DNA of 64,000 nt from Trabulsiella odontotermitis (GCF_030053895.1 NZ_CP125781.1:744001-808000); one strand, 5' to 3'; shown: positions 16,060 to 24,637, counted from the first letter of the stretch. The notes: generated by a model not told the origin, from the letters alone. Program-made: numbers and translations.

Positions 16060-16342
16060 CTAATTAGTGGCGCAGTTTGCTATAGCCTGGAAGCACGCTG
16101 CACCTTTTGAATTGTTCGGTAAGACGATGTAGAACCGGTCATTTACAGGATCAAGAGCCATGGAATCGGGTGAGTTATGATTGGAACCATCAGACCAACT
16201 TTTTAAAGTGTAAGAACCACCTATAGCCACTGTACCGGACGGACAATAAGCAGACGCAACCGCTTTATTGGCACAGGTGGTTTCGCCAAAAACGGTTTGC
16301 ATTTTGATTTTTGATGCGGCTGCCCACACACCGGATTGACAG
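16060..16342 (-). other. Silent pilV tip C (leftward)
   Basis: Reading left from sfx-3, an open frame (CQSGVWAAASKIKMQTVFGETTC...) runs to a stop at 16060. It contains four cysteines and an AVASAYCPSGTVAIGGSY segment like that of R64 PilV tips. Inversion between sfx-1 and sfx-3 would fuse it to pilV. Confidence 0.87.
16324..16342 (-). repeat. Shufflon site sfx-3
   Basis: The site is the exact reverse complement of sfx-1 and heads tip C. The opposite orientation to sfx-1 and sfx-2 makes inversion possible. Confidence 0.93.
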
Positions 16343-16349
16343 TCAGTTG

Positions 16350-16590
16350 TCAGAAACACACGGCAACGCAATTTGCTTGCCCATTACCAACCTTTGGAGC
16401 CGACAACGTCCATGTGCCATTTGCGTTTCTAACCAAAACGCACGCTCGGTAATTGTTGTAATCGAATCGCGCCTGAGACAATGCACAATATTTATGTTGC
16501 CCAATATTACGTGATTGACCGGAGCTGATATCAGGAGAGAAGAACAAATCACCGATTTCAGCATTGCCTTGCCACACACCGGATTGACAG
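16350..16590 (-). other. Silent pilV tip D (leftward)
   Basis: Reading left from sfx-4, the frame (CQSGVWQGNAEIGDLFFSPDISS...) ends at 16350. It encodes a tip of about 79 residues ending GQANCVAVCF, with a CALSQARFDYNNYRACV segment. Confidence 0.87.
16572..16590 (-). repeat. Shufflon site sfx-4
   Basis: The site is an exact inverted copy and heads tip D. The stop of tip E lies immediately next to it. Confidence 0.93.
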
Positions 16591-16855
16591 TCAAATTCCC
16601 GCCCCCGGAAGGTTAAGACAAGTAACCGAAACCGAAGAGCCAGTTTGGTATCCATTATAAGGGGTATTGGTGACTCTCCAGCCATTGTTCCCGTCGCTAT
16701 AGACCTTTTGAGTTCCTCCCAACGGGGCGCTGAAAAGATATGTCCAGGAGCAGTACGCATGTATTCCGATATACTGATCAATAACATTTTGTCCGATGTT
16801 ATAGGCCTGTGTGGTGAACTTGACTTGGCCCGATCTCCACACACCGGATTGACAG
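16591..16855 (-). other. Silent pilV tip E (leftward), paralogue of tip F
   Basis: Reading left from sfx-5, the frame (CQSGVWRSGQVKFTTQAYNIG...) ends at 16591 with CLNLPGAGI. It shares IGIHAYCSWT and the C-terminal motif with tip F, and both cassettes are exactly 265 bp long, which points to duplication followed by divergence. Confidence 0.87.
16837..16855 (-). repeat. Shufflon site sfx-5
   Basis: The site is an exact inverted copy and heads tip E. Confidence 0.93.
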
Positions 16856-17120
16856 TCAAATTCCGGCACCAGGTAGATTTAAGCAAGTGACAGTGATTGT
16901 CCCTCCTGATTCGTAATCACCCCATCGCGTATTGGTAACAAACCAGCGATTTGAACTATCTGCATATACCTTCTGAAATCCACCAAAAGGTGAACCATTT
17001 AAGTTCGTCCATGAGCAATAAGCATGGATTCCAATATCACTGTTAGTGACATTTTTCCCCACATCGAAAGCCTGTATCGAGAACTTGTTTTGGAATGATT
17101 TCCACACACCGGATTGACAG
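16856..17120 (-). other. Silent pilV tip F (leftward), paralogue of tip E
   Basis: Reading left from sfx-6, the frame (CQSGVWKSFQNKFSIQAFDVG...) ends at 16856 with CLNLPGAGI. It differs from tip E mainly in the first half and in surface positions such as WRVTN versus WFVTN. Confidence 0.87.
17102..17120 (-). repeat. Shufflon site sfx-6
   Basis: The site is an exact inverted copy and heads tip F. Confidence 0.93.
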
Positions 17121-17328
17121 TTAGCTAAATGGGCAGCAAAACGCATCGACATGCTCATCATCAACATAGGATGGAATCTGAAACCAACGGACAGATTGAA
17201 CTATCCATCCCGCAGGGCATGAAGCCGTTTTATAACCGCCAATGTTATCATTGGCATTTGGAGCGGAAACCCATTTACAGGAAGAATTATTGATTTTTCC
17301 AGCTCCAGTCCACGCACCGGATTGACAG
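17121..17328 (-). other. Silent pilV tip G (leftward)
   Basis: I translated this by hand from sfx-7 leftward: CQSGAWTGAGKINNSSC, then WVSAPNANDNIGGYKTASC, ending DAFCCPFS with a TAA at 17121. It gives about 68 residues with five cysteines after the site. It has no start codon of its own near the site, so simple gene calling misses it. Confidence 0.85.
17310..17328 (-). repeat. Shufflon site sfx-7 (variant)
   Basis: The site is an inverted copy with one change: GCG replaces GTG in the trinucleotide before TGG, so the tip starts CQSGAW. In R64 sfx sites the corresponding three bases also vary. Confidence 0.9.
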
Positions 17329-17330
17329 GT

Positions 17331-17649
17331 TTATTTAATTGCTAATGCACGCCACGCAATGTTGTTGCTGCGGCTTGAATCTTTGTTTTTTACGCAAACG
17401 CGAAATTGGCTTCCATTTATGACTGTAAAGTAAGCAGAGGTTACTCCAGCATTAGCCAGAGAACTAAGATCAGATACACTTCCTGTAAGCGATAGAACCT
17501 GGCTTACCAGTACCGGAAATCCGCTGTTGACACAGCTATCGTCGCCAATACCGTATATGGTTCCGAACATTTCTACATGTGATCCATAGTCAATATATCC
17601 TGGGTAAACAGTAGAAATTTCATTTCCTTGCCACACACCGGATTGACAG
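17331..17649 (-). other. Silent pilV tip H (leftward)
   Basis: Reading left from sfx-8, the frame (CQSGVWQGNEISTVYPGYIDYG...) ends at 17331 with AWRALAIK. It gives about 105 residues, the second longest tip after tip B, with an FTVINGSQFRVCV segment. Confidence 0.87.
17631..17649 (-). repeat. Shufflon site sfx-8 (outermost)
   Basis: The site is an exact inverted copy and heads tip H. It lies 40 bases before rci and marks the right limit of the shufflon. Confidence 0.93.
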
Positions 17650-17688
17650 TGGTATGTGATATATTTCTAATCTTTTTAGGAATATGCG

Positions 17689-18810
17689 ATGCAACTCAGA
17701 CAGCGAATTAAGAAAATGGAGCTGGGTGTAGCTCTTGATAAATATTACGGTTGTGCATCTGTGCAAAAGCGGGGCCATCTGCAGGAGTTTTATCGGATAA
17801 ATGTTATAAAGCGTTCAGCTCTTGCCAGGCGATACATGCATGAGATTACTTCGGTTGATATTGCAGAATACCGTGATCAGCGACTCTCTGAAGTAAGTAG
17901 TAAAACGGGGCGAACTAATAGCCCTGCAAGTGTCCGACTTGAACTTGCGTTGCTATCTGCCCTTTATAACCTTGCTCGAATTGAATGGGGAACATGTACT
18001 CATAACCCTGTTGAGCATGTACGAAAACCACCGGCCTCCAAAGGGCGAACCCGAAGATTGACATCTCAGGAGGAGCGAAAGATTGGCAGGGCGCTGGCAA
18101 AACGAAATATCGAGTTGGCAGCCATTTTTCATTTGGCCCTTGAAACGGCTATGCGTCAGGGGGAGATCCTCTCACTTCGCTGGGAGAATATCGACCTGCA
18201 CATTGGCATCGCTCATTTACCTCTCACTAAAAATGGGAGCGTACGGGATGTTCCGTTGTCGTTTAAAGCAAGAAAGGTATTAAGAGAGTATTCCGGCCCT
18301 CTATCCGGACCTGTTTTCAGTTATACATCCAATGGGTTTAAAAGCGCCTGGCGAGAAGTTATACAGGCTTTAGGCATTGTCGATTTGCATTTTCATGATC
18401 TACGACACGAAGCTATAAGCCGTCTTTTTGAGCTCGGAACACTGAATGTCATGGAAATTGCAGCGATATCAGGACACAAGAGCCTGACGATGCTAAAACG
18501 CTATACCCACCTTCGTGCGACGCAGCTGGTTAGTAAACTTGATATACGTAAACGACAGACGCAGAAACTGGCGGCGATCTTTGTTCCGTATCCTGCTGAA
18601 CTTGAGAGCAGCAATAACGGTATTGTTTTACGCTTCTCTGATCTTGAACATCCTTCACTTGAAGCGCAAACAAAGGAAGACGTTATCCAGAAAGCCTCTT
18701 TTGAGCTTCTCAGAATTCAGGCTCTTGCTGCTCGTTCTGGAGAACGACTCCCTCCACCAGGCAATATCAAAGCTAATGACCCAACTCGTGTGCTCATTAA
18801 TCCGCTCTGA
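17689..18810 (+). CDS. rci: Shufflon-specific tyrosine recombinase Rci
   Basis: Rci inverts DNA between oppositely oriented sfx sites to change the PilV tip. The 373-residue product is a tyrosine recombinase with Arg near residue 156 (AMRQGEILSLRW), HDLRHE (His about 236, Arg about 239), SGHKSL and the nucleophile Tyr near residue 272 (LKRYTHL). About 90 residues follow the catalytic tyrosine; R64 Rci likewise has a C-terminal extension, which gives it site-orientation bias. It sits immediately downstream of the outermost sfx site, as in R64. Confidence 0.95.
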   Translation: MQLRQRIKKMELGVALDKYYGCASVQKRGHLQEFYRINVIKRSALARRYMHEITSVDIAEYRDQRLSEVSSKTGRTNSPASVRLELALLSALYNLARIEWGTCTHNPVEHVRKPPASKGRTRRLTSQEERKIGRALAKRNIELAAIFHLALETAMRQGEILSLRWENIDLHIGIAHLPLTKNGSVRDVPLSFKARKVLREYSGPLSGPVFSYTSNGFKSAWREVIQALGIVDLHFHDLRHEAISRLFELGTLNVMEIAAISGHKSLTMLKRYTHLRATQLVSKLDIRKRQTQKLAAIFVPYPAELESSNNGIVLRFSDLEHPSLEAQTKEDVIQKASFELLRIQALAARSGERLPPPGNIKANDPTRVLINPL

Positions 18811-18980
18811 AATTTTGCGAACCCCTGGATTCAAACACATCTAAAACAAGGACGTTTTTAGACAGCGCTATTATGATAGTGGCCTTTCCAGATGATCCCC
18901 TCCGACCTGGTTTCCCCGCCGAAAAAAACTTCAGAAATGGCAGATGAGTTAATCATCGCCATAGAATGACGTTTTTTGCA

Positions 18981-19010
18981 CCTTATGGCTGTTCTGCGCA
19001 GCTATAAGGA
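18981..19010 (+). promoter_or_regulatory. Hairpin covering the ribosome binding site of the first tra gene
   Basis: CCTTATGGCTG (18981-18991) pairs with CAGCTATAAGG (18999-19009), an 11-bp stem with one G-T wobble and a 7-base loop. The right arm contains the AAGG of the Shine-Dalgarno for the ATG at 19018. When folded, translation of the first gene of the conjugation operon should be low. No trigger for opening is visible. The rest of 18811-18980 holds no gene that I can see. Confidence 0.55.
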
Positions 19011-19017
19011 TTTTGAA

Positions 19018-19884
19018 ATGTCAGTCAGTCAAGTCGTCCCGGAAGAAGTTATACCTGAAAATCCAGAGGTTACTTCTTCGAAAGTTGTGCCTGCTGAGCC
19101 AGAGGCTCGCCGGTTGGTTCCCATTAACCTGAAAAAAATAGTCCGGATTGGAGGTCTGGGATTCCTCATTGTTTCTCTTGTTGGTTCTGTGGCCACGATT
19201 GTGATCATGGCACAGCAAATCTCTGATCTGAGTATTCGGGTGAACTCCCTGGATGCCGCTTTTCGCAGCGGTCAGATGAGCCAGTTGTCTGGTTCGGTTA
19301 CTTCGCTCGAAGCTCAAAGCCGGAAACACGAGAAGCAGCTCGAGTCTGTCTCATCAGGGCTTGAATCAGTACAAAACCAGTTAGCTGATTTTCAGGGGGA
19401 ACATTCAAAATTAACAGGAAGCATTAACAAACTTTCCTCAGAAGCCCTGGCGCGGCGTACCGCGATAGACGAACACTCTGAACGTATTGATGACATTAAC
19501 TCACGGTTGTCACAGGTTGAATCGCGAGTTGCCGGGCTGAGCAAAGCTGAAAGCAACACTTCTCAGAAAGAATCGAAGCAGAACCAGCAACCAGTCACTA
19601 AGAGCAAAACATCTTCAAAATCCGGGACAGGCCAGATCGTAAAAAAGCCTGAGCGGTCAGTCAGGCGCGCAGCTGTTGAAGCACCGTTTGTACTGACCGG
19701 CATTGAGCGGCGCGGCGGGCAGATGTTCGCAGTCGTCATCCCCCGTGGAAATTCCCAAATATCAGATATGCGGTTGCTTTCACCGGGAGACGGGATGCTG
19801 GGGTGGACGCTTCGTTCTATCCAGGACAGTGGTACTGCTGTTTTCAGCGTGAACGGTACCCAACATAGTTTACAGGTTCAATAA
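19018..19884 (+). CDS. Membrane-anchored coiled-coil protein at head of tra operon
   Basis: The 288-residue product has a cytoplasmic N-terminus of about 40 residues, one membrane segment (about residues 46-68, IGGLGFLIVSLVGSVATIVIM), a long coiled coil (about 70-185), a Lys/Ser/Gln-rich spacer, and a compact C-terminal domain (FVLTGIERRGGQMFAVVIPRG). Topology suggests an inner-membrane protein reaching into the periplasm. I do not recognise a named family, but its position before the PFL_4693 homologue implies a role in the pilus or transfer channel. The start at 19018 is set by AAGGA seven bases upstream, within a hairpin. Confidence 0.8.
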   Translation: MSVSQVVPEEVIPENPEVTSSKVVPAEPEARRLVPINLKKIVRIGGLGFLIVSLVGSVATIVIMAQQISDLSIRVNSLDAAFRSGQMSQLSGSVTSLEAQSRKHEKQLESVSSGLESVQNQLADFQGEHSKLTGSINKLSSEALARRTAIDEHSERIDDINSRLSQVESRVAGLSKAESNTSQKESKQNQQPVTKSKTSSKSGTGQIVKKPERSVRRAAVEAPFVLTGIERRGGQMFAVVIPRGNSQISDMRLLSPGDGMLGWTLRSIQDSGTAVFSVNGTQHSLQVQ

Positions 19885-19896
19885 GAGACCAGACAT

Positions 19897-20622
19897 ATGA
19901 AGCATCAGATGAGAAGAATTTTGATGGCAGGTGTACTTTCCTTGCCGCTGTGTGTGGCGGCATCAACAGTTACCACTCAATCGAATCAGAGTCAGCAAAC
20001 ATCCCTGCAGGCATCATCAGCAAACCAGGTTCAGACGCAGCAACAGGGTCAACAATGGGGGCTTTCAGATGAGGACTGGAGTCGCTATCAGTCGTTGATG
20101 AAAGGAGCCAGAGGCATTATGTCCCCTGGTCTTGATCCTCTTACTGCCCTGGGCGTCGAGACAGATAATTCATCTGAGCGCCGTCGGCTGGCTGAATTGT
20201 GGGTAAAACACGAATACGCCCGTACCGAGAAAGAACTCGCATTTCAACGAGAAATAAACACTGCCTGGCTTCGTCTTTATCCTGAAACATTGGCCGTGAA
20301 TATGGGGAATGCCGCGGGTATCGCTCATGACACACAAGGAAGACTGGCGTTATTTGTCAAAGAGTCATGTTCACGCTGTGATGCCCGGCTTGCTGCTGTT
20401 ATCGCCGACAACAGACCGGTAGATATTTACCTTGTCGGAAATGACGTGAGCGACGAAAAAATCAGATCATGGGCAATAAGCCATGGCATACCAGTCGAAA
20501 AAGTGCGTAATCGGCAAATTACCCTAAATCATGATCGCGGTTTGTGGCAGCGCTATGGGCAAGGTCAGATGCCAGTTATTTTGCAGCAGGGAGAAGAGGG
20601 ATGGCAAATTGCCGCATTCTGA
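19897..20622 (+). CDS. Integrating conjugative element protein, PFL_4693 (TIGR03759) family
   Basis: The 241-residue product has a signal peptide (about residues 1-22), a Gln/Ser-rich stretch, an alpha-helical middle domain, and a C-terminal domain with CSRCDARLAAVIADNRPVDIYLVG, which looks like a thioredoxin-type fold with a CxxC motif. This family is a fixed member of MPF_G conjugation loci. The two cysteines suggest a periplasmic redox role, which is inference. Its 3' end overlaps the next gene by 22 bases. Confidence 0.88.
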   Translation: MKHQMRRILMAGVLSLPLCVAASTVTTQSNQSQQTSLQASSANQVQTQQQGQQWGLSDEDWSRYQSLMKGARGIMSPGLDPLTALGVETDNSSERRRLAELWVKHEYARTEKELAFQREINTAWLRLYPETLAVNMGNAAGIAHDTQGRLALFVKESCSRCDARLAAVIADNRPVDIYLVGNDVSDEKIRSWAISHGIPVEKVRNRQITLNHDRGLWQRYGQGQMPVILQQGEEGWQIAAF

Positions 20623-21224
20623 AACTGGCTTGCTGTTTATGGTTTGTCAGCACTGGTTGCCTGGCGGTCGTGAATGTAAATAGCAGTGTTCAGGTAGTTC
20701 CGCAGGCTTATCGGGTCATTGCTGCTGCCGAGCGCGTTCCGGCAGAATCGCTTTACTCGCTGGCGATGGCCGAAAGCACCCGTAAAACCGCATGGGGGTC
20801 TAAACCATGGCCCTGGACTATTAATGTAGCAGGGAAAGGATACCACTTTGAAACCCGCGAGGAGGCCTTTGCGGCACTTCTTGGATTTATGCAGCGCTAC
20901 CCTCTCAAGCGTATCGATGTCGGTGTAGCCCAGGTCAATCTTGGGTGGAACGGGCATCTTTTCCCATCCTTTCGTGATGCTTTTGATCCCTACACAAATC
21001 TTCGTGCAGCGGCCCGAATTCTCCGTGCCTGCTATGACGCTCAGCCTGGAAGCTGGATTAAAGCTGCTGGCTGTTATCACCACCCGGCCGGTGGTAAGCC
21101 GGCAGCAAAATATATGGCTATCGTACGCCGCAAGCTAAGTCAGATCGCACCTGATATTAAGGTCCCTGAAGGGGGGCCGGTTGCTCTGGCCAGTCACTCA
21201 TTAACCTGGGTTGAACCTCAATGA
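20601..21224 (+). CDS. Lytic transglycosylase-like conjugation protein
   Basis: The 207-residue product has a signal peptide (LKLACCLWFVSTGCLA) and an SLT-like domain with the catalytic Glu in SLAMAESTRK, then VGVAQVNLGWNGH and a GCYHHPAGGKPAAKYM segment. Transglycosylases at this place in MPF_G loci open the wall for the transfer apparatus. The ATG at 20601 follows GGGAGAAGAGGG and lies inside the end of the preceding gene, and the stop overlaps the next start. Confidence 0.88.
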   Translation: MANCRILKLACCLWFVSTGCLAVVNVNSSVQVVPQAYRVIAAAERVPAESLYSLAMAESTRKTAWGSKPWPWTINVAGKGYHFETREEAFAALLGFMQRYPLKRIDVGVAQVNLGWNGHLFPSFRDAFDPYTNLRAAARILRACYDAQPGSWIKAAGCYHHPAGGKPAAKYMAIVRRKLSQIAPDIKVPEGGPVALASHSLTWVEPQ

Positions 21225-21751
21225 AAAAAAATATCGATAAATATTTCAATGGCATCTTTTGTGTATCACTGCTTACAGCAGCGTTTAGTTGTTTTGCTTC
21301 GCTGACAGTGGTCGGGGATCTGGGCGGGGAGTCAACCAGACCATTATTCGAGGCGATTAATTCAGGTGAGGAGTCGCATTTGTCCGATGTTTCTTCCTTG
21401 CCTGAACCACCGTCATCGCTGTCTATTTCCGATATGTTGCCCGTTAATACACCGGAAATGACACCCGGAAAGGTGACGTCTCGCCCTCTGCAGTTACCCG
21501 GTTTGCCCCCTGTTTTTGTGATTGGCGATGATGATATTTCCCGAGCCTGGCTGCGGCAGCGTGGTGCTGAACTGAAAGGGATGGGCGCCACAGGAATGGT
21601 AGTGAATGTTACGACTGAAAGTGCGCTCAACACGCTTAGAGGACTCTTGCCAGGTACTGAGATGGTCCCTGTTCGCGGCGGTGATTTGGCAAAGCGATTG
21701 AATCTGACGCATTACCCTCTCCTGATTACCGCTGATGGATTAGCGCAATGA
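21221..21751 (+). CDS. Integrating conjugative element protein, PFL_4695 (TIGR03765) family
   Basis: The 176-residue product has an N-terminal signal or anchor (CVSLLTAAFSCFASLTVV), then a domain with PVFVIGDDDISRAWLRQRGAELKGMGATGMVVNV and a C-terminal YPLLITADG. The family is found only in MPF_G-type ICEs; its molecular role is not established. It overlaps neighbours on both sides by four bases, indicating one transcript. Confidence 0.87.
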   Translation: MKKNIDKYFNGIFCVSLLTAAFSCFASLTVVGDLGGESTRPLFEAINSGEESHLSDVSSLPEPPSSLSISDMLPVNTPEMTPGKVTSRPLQLPGLPPVFVIGDDDISRAWLRQRGAELKGMGATGMVVNVTTESALNTLRGLLPGTEMVPVRGGDLAKRLNLTHYPLLITADGLAQ

Positions 21752-22296
21752 CCACAGTGGTTTTCATATTATTGGCTTTCATTTCACTCACAGCTTTTTG
21801 GCTGCGGTGTAATACAAGAAGTGCCCGTGTCCGCAGACATCAGCGTAATCGACAGACGGCTAACAGGGTGTTGCTAAAACTGCCTGAGCTGAAAGCGGGG
21901 CAGCAGGTTTTATATTTACGGAAGATTAATCCCTATGTTTTCGAGGAGATGATTCTGACCGCCATAGAGCGGCGAGGAATACCGGTCAGGCGTAATCCGA
22001 GTTACAGCGGTGATGGTGGTATTGATGGTCAGTTCTGGATTGGTCAGGAAAGGTGGCTTGTCCAGGCTAAACGATTTGCCAGTGCTGTTCGTCCTGAACA
22101 TGTCCGCCAGTTTGGTGAGTTAGTCCGACAAGAAAAATGCAGAGGTCTGTTTGTACACACAGGACGAACAGGTTTTATCAGTTTTAAGTATTTCAGTGAT
22201 TACCCGGAAATTTTGCTCATAAGCGGGTCTTCCCTTTTGCTACTGCTGTCTGGTGAATCCGTTGAACATGTTCTCCGGCCATTAAAAAAGAGGTAA
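21748..22296 (+). CDS. Membrane-anchored Mrr-like nuclease-fold protein in tra operon
   Basis: The 182-residue product has one N-terminal membrane segment (VVFILLAFISLTAFWL) and a domain of the Mrr_cat type: AIERRGIPVRRNPSYSGDGGIDGQF, then WLVQAKRF, which supplies the Asp and QxK of a PD-(D/E)xK-like site. Homologues labelled restriction endonuclease occur at this place in related ICEs. A nuclease bound to the membrane beside the coupling protein could act on incoming or outgoing DNA, but that is inference. It overlaps the preceding gene by four bases. Confidence 0.8.
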   Translation: MTTVVFILLAFISLTAFWLRCNTRSARVRRHQRNRQTANRVLLKLPELKAGQQVLYLRKINPYVFEEMILTAIERRGIPVRRNPSYSGDGGIDGQFWIGQERWLVQAKRFASAVRPEHVRQFGELVRQEKCRGLFVHTGRTGFISFKYFSDYPEILLISGSSLLLLLSGESVEHVLRPLKKR

Positions 22297-22301
22297 TACA
22301 G

Positions 22302-22529
22302 ATGAATTTTTCCACATCAACATTACCGTTTATTGGTTCGGTGTGGCTTTTGGTTTCTTTCCGGATTTTCATATTCCGGTCTGTATTGATTTCTTTGCTG
22401 ATGTTTGGGTTATTTCTTTTCTTTTATTTATTTCTAGCCGTATTCCGCAAGGCCACAGATTCTGCTCATTTATTCCTCAAACTCAATGATAAAACTTTTG
22501 CTCTGTTCCAGGGGAGGGCTTTTATATGA
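22302..22529 (+). CDS. Small two-span membrane protein before traD
   Basis: The 75-residue product is mainly two hydrophobic segments (about residues 7-22 and 26-50) with a short tail. GAGGT precedes the ATG, and the stop overlaps the traD start (ATGA), so it is translated with traD. I do not recognise the family; small membrane partners of coupling proteins are common at this spot. Confidence 0.75.
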   Translation: MNFSTSTLPFIGSVWLLVSFRIFIFRSVLISLLMFGLFLFFYLFLAVFRKATDSAHLFLKLNDKTFALFQGRAFI

Positions 22530-24637
22530 GCGACAAGTACGTGATGGAATCCCTCCTTCGCCCGGCGGTTGAACTGTATTCCGCTGCGGCGGCGGGTAGC
22601 GCAACCTTTATTTGCCTTACGGCCCCCTGGGCTGTCGCGCTCGCACCATCGGTCAGTTGGGTGACCGCCGCGGGGTTTGGTGTACTGGCGCTGAAGCGTA
22701 CATCTGAGGGGATGAAAATACTCCGTTACCGCCAAAACATTCGCCGTTTGCCCCGATATGTACTGACCAGCGAGCAGATCCCCGTCAGCCAGCGGCACTT
22801 GTTCCTTGGCAAGGGCTTCCAGTGGTCTCCCCGCCATACGCAGCGTCTTCTGGAAGCGAGGCGTCCGGAGTGTGAGGTCTACGTACAACCTTCTGTTATT
22901 TATCGCCTGGCACGCGATCTGGAAAAAAAGATGGAGTACAGCTTGCCGTGGTTGTGCAGGCTGACACGAACTGATTCGGCGCTCAACCCGTTTCGCCCGT
23001 TGCCTCCTGTAGGAGGAAGCCCCATTTACCATGGTGTGGAACTGGATGAAACTACGGTCACCTATGATCTCGGAGAACGTGTAGGGCATACACTGGTTAT
23101 CGGCACCACACGAGTCGGTAAAACCCGGCTTGCTGAGTTACTTATCACACAGGATATTCGCCGTAAAAACGCTGCAGGCGAGCATGAAGTTGTCATCGTG
23201 TTTGACCCGAAAGGAGATGCCGATCTGTTGAGGCGAATGTATGCCGAGGCACACCGTGCTGGTCGTCAGGATAACTTCTGGGTGTTCCACCTCGGATGGC
23301 CAGATATAAGCGCTCGCTACAATGCCGTTGGACGGTTCAGCCGTATCTCGGAAGTAGCATCACGTGTTGCAGGACAGCTCTCCGGAGAGGGCAATTCTGC
23401 TGCATTTCGGGAATTTGCCTGGCGATTTGTCAATATTATTACCCGCGCGCTGGTCGCACTTGGCCAGCGTCCTGATTACGGTCTCATACTGCGTTACGTG
23501 ACAAACATAGGTGAACTGTACGAAACCTATGTTGAGAATATGCTGAGTGAAAAGGCACCACAGTTGCTGAGTACAGTCGAAGCGCTGTTAGGTAGCGGTA
23601 TAAGCGAGAAGGATCTGCCGCGTCACATGCAGGGCAGGCCTAATGGCATGAATATCTGGGCTATTGAGCAGGTACTGGCCAGCGAAGAAGGAAAAAAACT
23701 GTGGGACCCGGTGCTGGATGGGCTACGTAGCGCTGTGCAATATGATCGAACGTATTTCGACAAAATTGTTGCGTCACTGCTGCCGCTGCTTGAAAAGCTT
23801 ACAACTGGTAAAACGGCCGCATTGCTGGCACCTGACTATACGGACCTGAACGATCCGAGACCGATCCTGGACTGGCATAACATTATAAAATCGCGCGGCG
23901 TGGTTTATATCGGCCTCGATGCACTATCCGACCCTGTTGTCGCAGCAGCAGTCGGCAACAGCATGTTCGCTGATCTCGTTTCCGAAGGTGGACACATCTA
24001 TAAATTCGGTCTCGGTGATGAGGATGGCAGAAAAAGTTCGAAAGTGGCGATAAATCTTCACTGTGACGAGTTTAACGAGTTAATGGGTGATGAGTTTATT
24101 CCTCTCATCAACAAAGGGGGTGGTGCGGGCTTCCAGGTGACTGCATATACGCAGACTCTTTCGGACATCGAGGCCCGTATAGGCAGCAGTGCTAAAGCGA
24201 ATCAGGTAGTGGGGAACTTCAACTCATTGATAATGCTCCGTGTGCGTGAAAAAAACACTGCCATGCTCCTGACCGACCAATTACCGGAAGTTGACGTCTA
24301 CCAGAAAACCCTTACATCGGGTGTCACTGACGTATCCCGGCCGGGAGAGGGTACTGATTTTAACAGTAACGTTCAGGACCAGGTCAGTCTGGTTAAAGTC
24401 CCGATGCTCAACCCTTCAGACGTTATCAACCTGCCGAAAGGGCAGGCATTTGCCCTGCTTGAAGGAGGGCGCCTGTGGAAAATCAGGATGCCGTTGCCGG
24501 CTGATAACGACGATCCTTACATGCCCGCGAGCCTGAAGCAGCTGGCTGACAACATGGAGCAGAATTACCGAACTGGAGAATCCTGGTGGACAGGCGGTGA
24601 TGCGGCATATTCGGGGGGGCAAAATGTCTCAGCATGA
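22526..24637 (+). CDS. traD: Type IV coupling protein, SXT/TOL TraD (TIGR03743) family
   Basis: The coupling protein brings the relaxase-DNA complex to the secretion channel and powers DNA export. The 703-residue product has membrane segments in its first 60 residues, Walker A (GTTRVGKTRL, about residues 192-201), a KGDADLLRRMY motif, and a Walker B region (INLHCDEFNELMGDEFIPLINKGG). The last 60 residues are less conserved and end QNVSA. It overlaps the upstream small membrane gene and the downstream PFL_4697 gene. The matching relaxase gene is outside the window. Confidence 0.94.
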   Translation: MSDKYVMESLLRPAVELYSAAAAGSATFICLTAPWAVALAPSVSWVTAAGFGVLALKRTSEGMKILRYRQNIRRLPRYVLTSEQIPVSQRHLFLGKGFQWSPRHTQRLLEARRPECEVYVQPSVIYRLARDLEKKMEYSLPWLCRLTRTDSALNPFRPLPPVGGSPIYHGVELDETTVTYDLGERVGHTLVIGTTRVGKTRLAELLITQDIRRKNAAGEHEVVIVFDPKGDADLLRRMYAEAHRAGRQDNFWVFHLGWPDISARYNAVGRFSRISEVASRVAGQLSGEGNSAAFREFAWRFVNIITRALVALGQRPDYGLILRYVTNIGELYETYVENMLSEKAPQLLSTVEALLGSGISEKDLPRHMQGRPNGMNIWAIEQVLASEEGKKLWDPVLDGLRSAVQYDRTYFDKIVASLLPLLEKLTTGKTAALLAPDYTDLNDPRPILDWHNIIKSRGVVYIGLDALSDPVVAAAVGNSMFADLVSEGGHIYKFGLGDEDGRKSSKVAINLHCDEFNELMGDEFIPLINKGGGAGFQVTAYTQTLSDIEARIGSSAKANQVVGNFNSLIMLRVREKNTAMLLTDQLPEVDVYQKTLTSGVTDVSRPGEGTDFNSNVQDQVSLVKVPMLNPSDVINLPKGQAFALLEGGRLWKIRMPLPADNDDPYMPASLKQLADNMEQNYRTGESWWTGGDAAYSGGQNVSA

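Noticed and set aside
15377..17649. Array of eight short repeats with spacers of varied length, superficially CRISPR-like
   Set aside because: Repeats are in both orientations, the spacing varies from 197 to about 730 bases, the intervals are coding, and rci adjoins; this is a shufflon.
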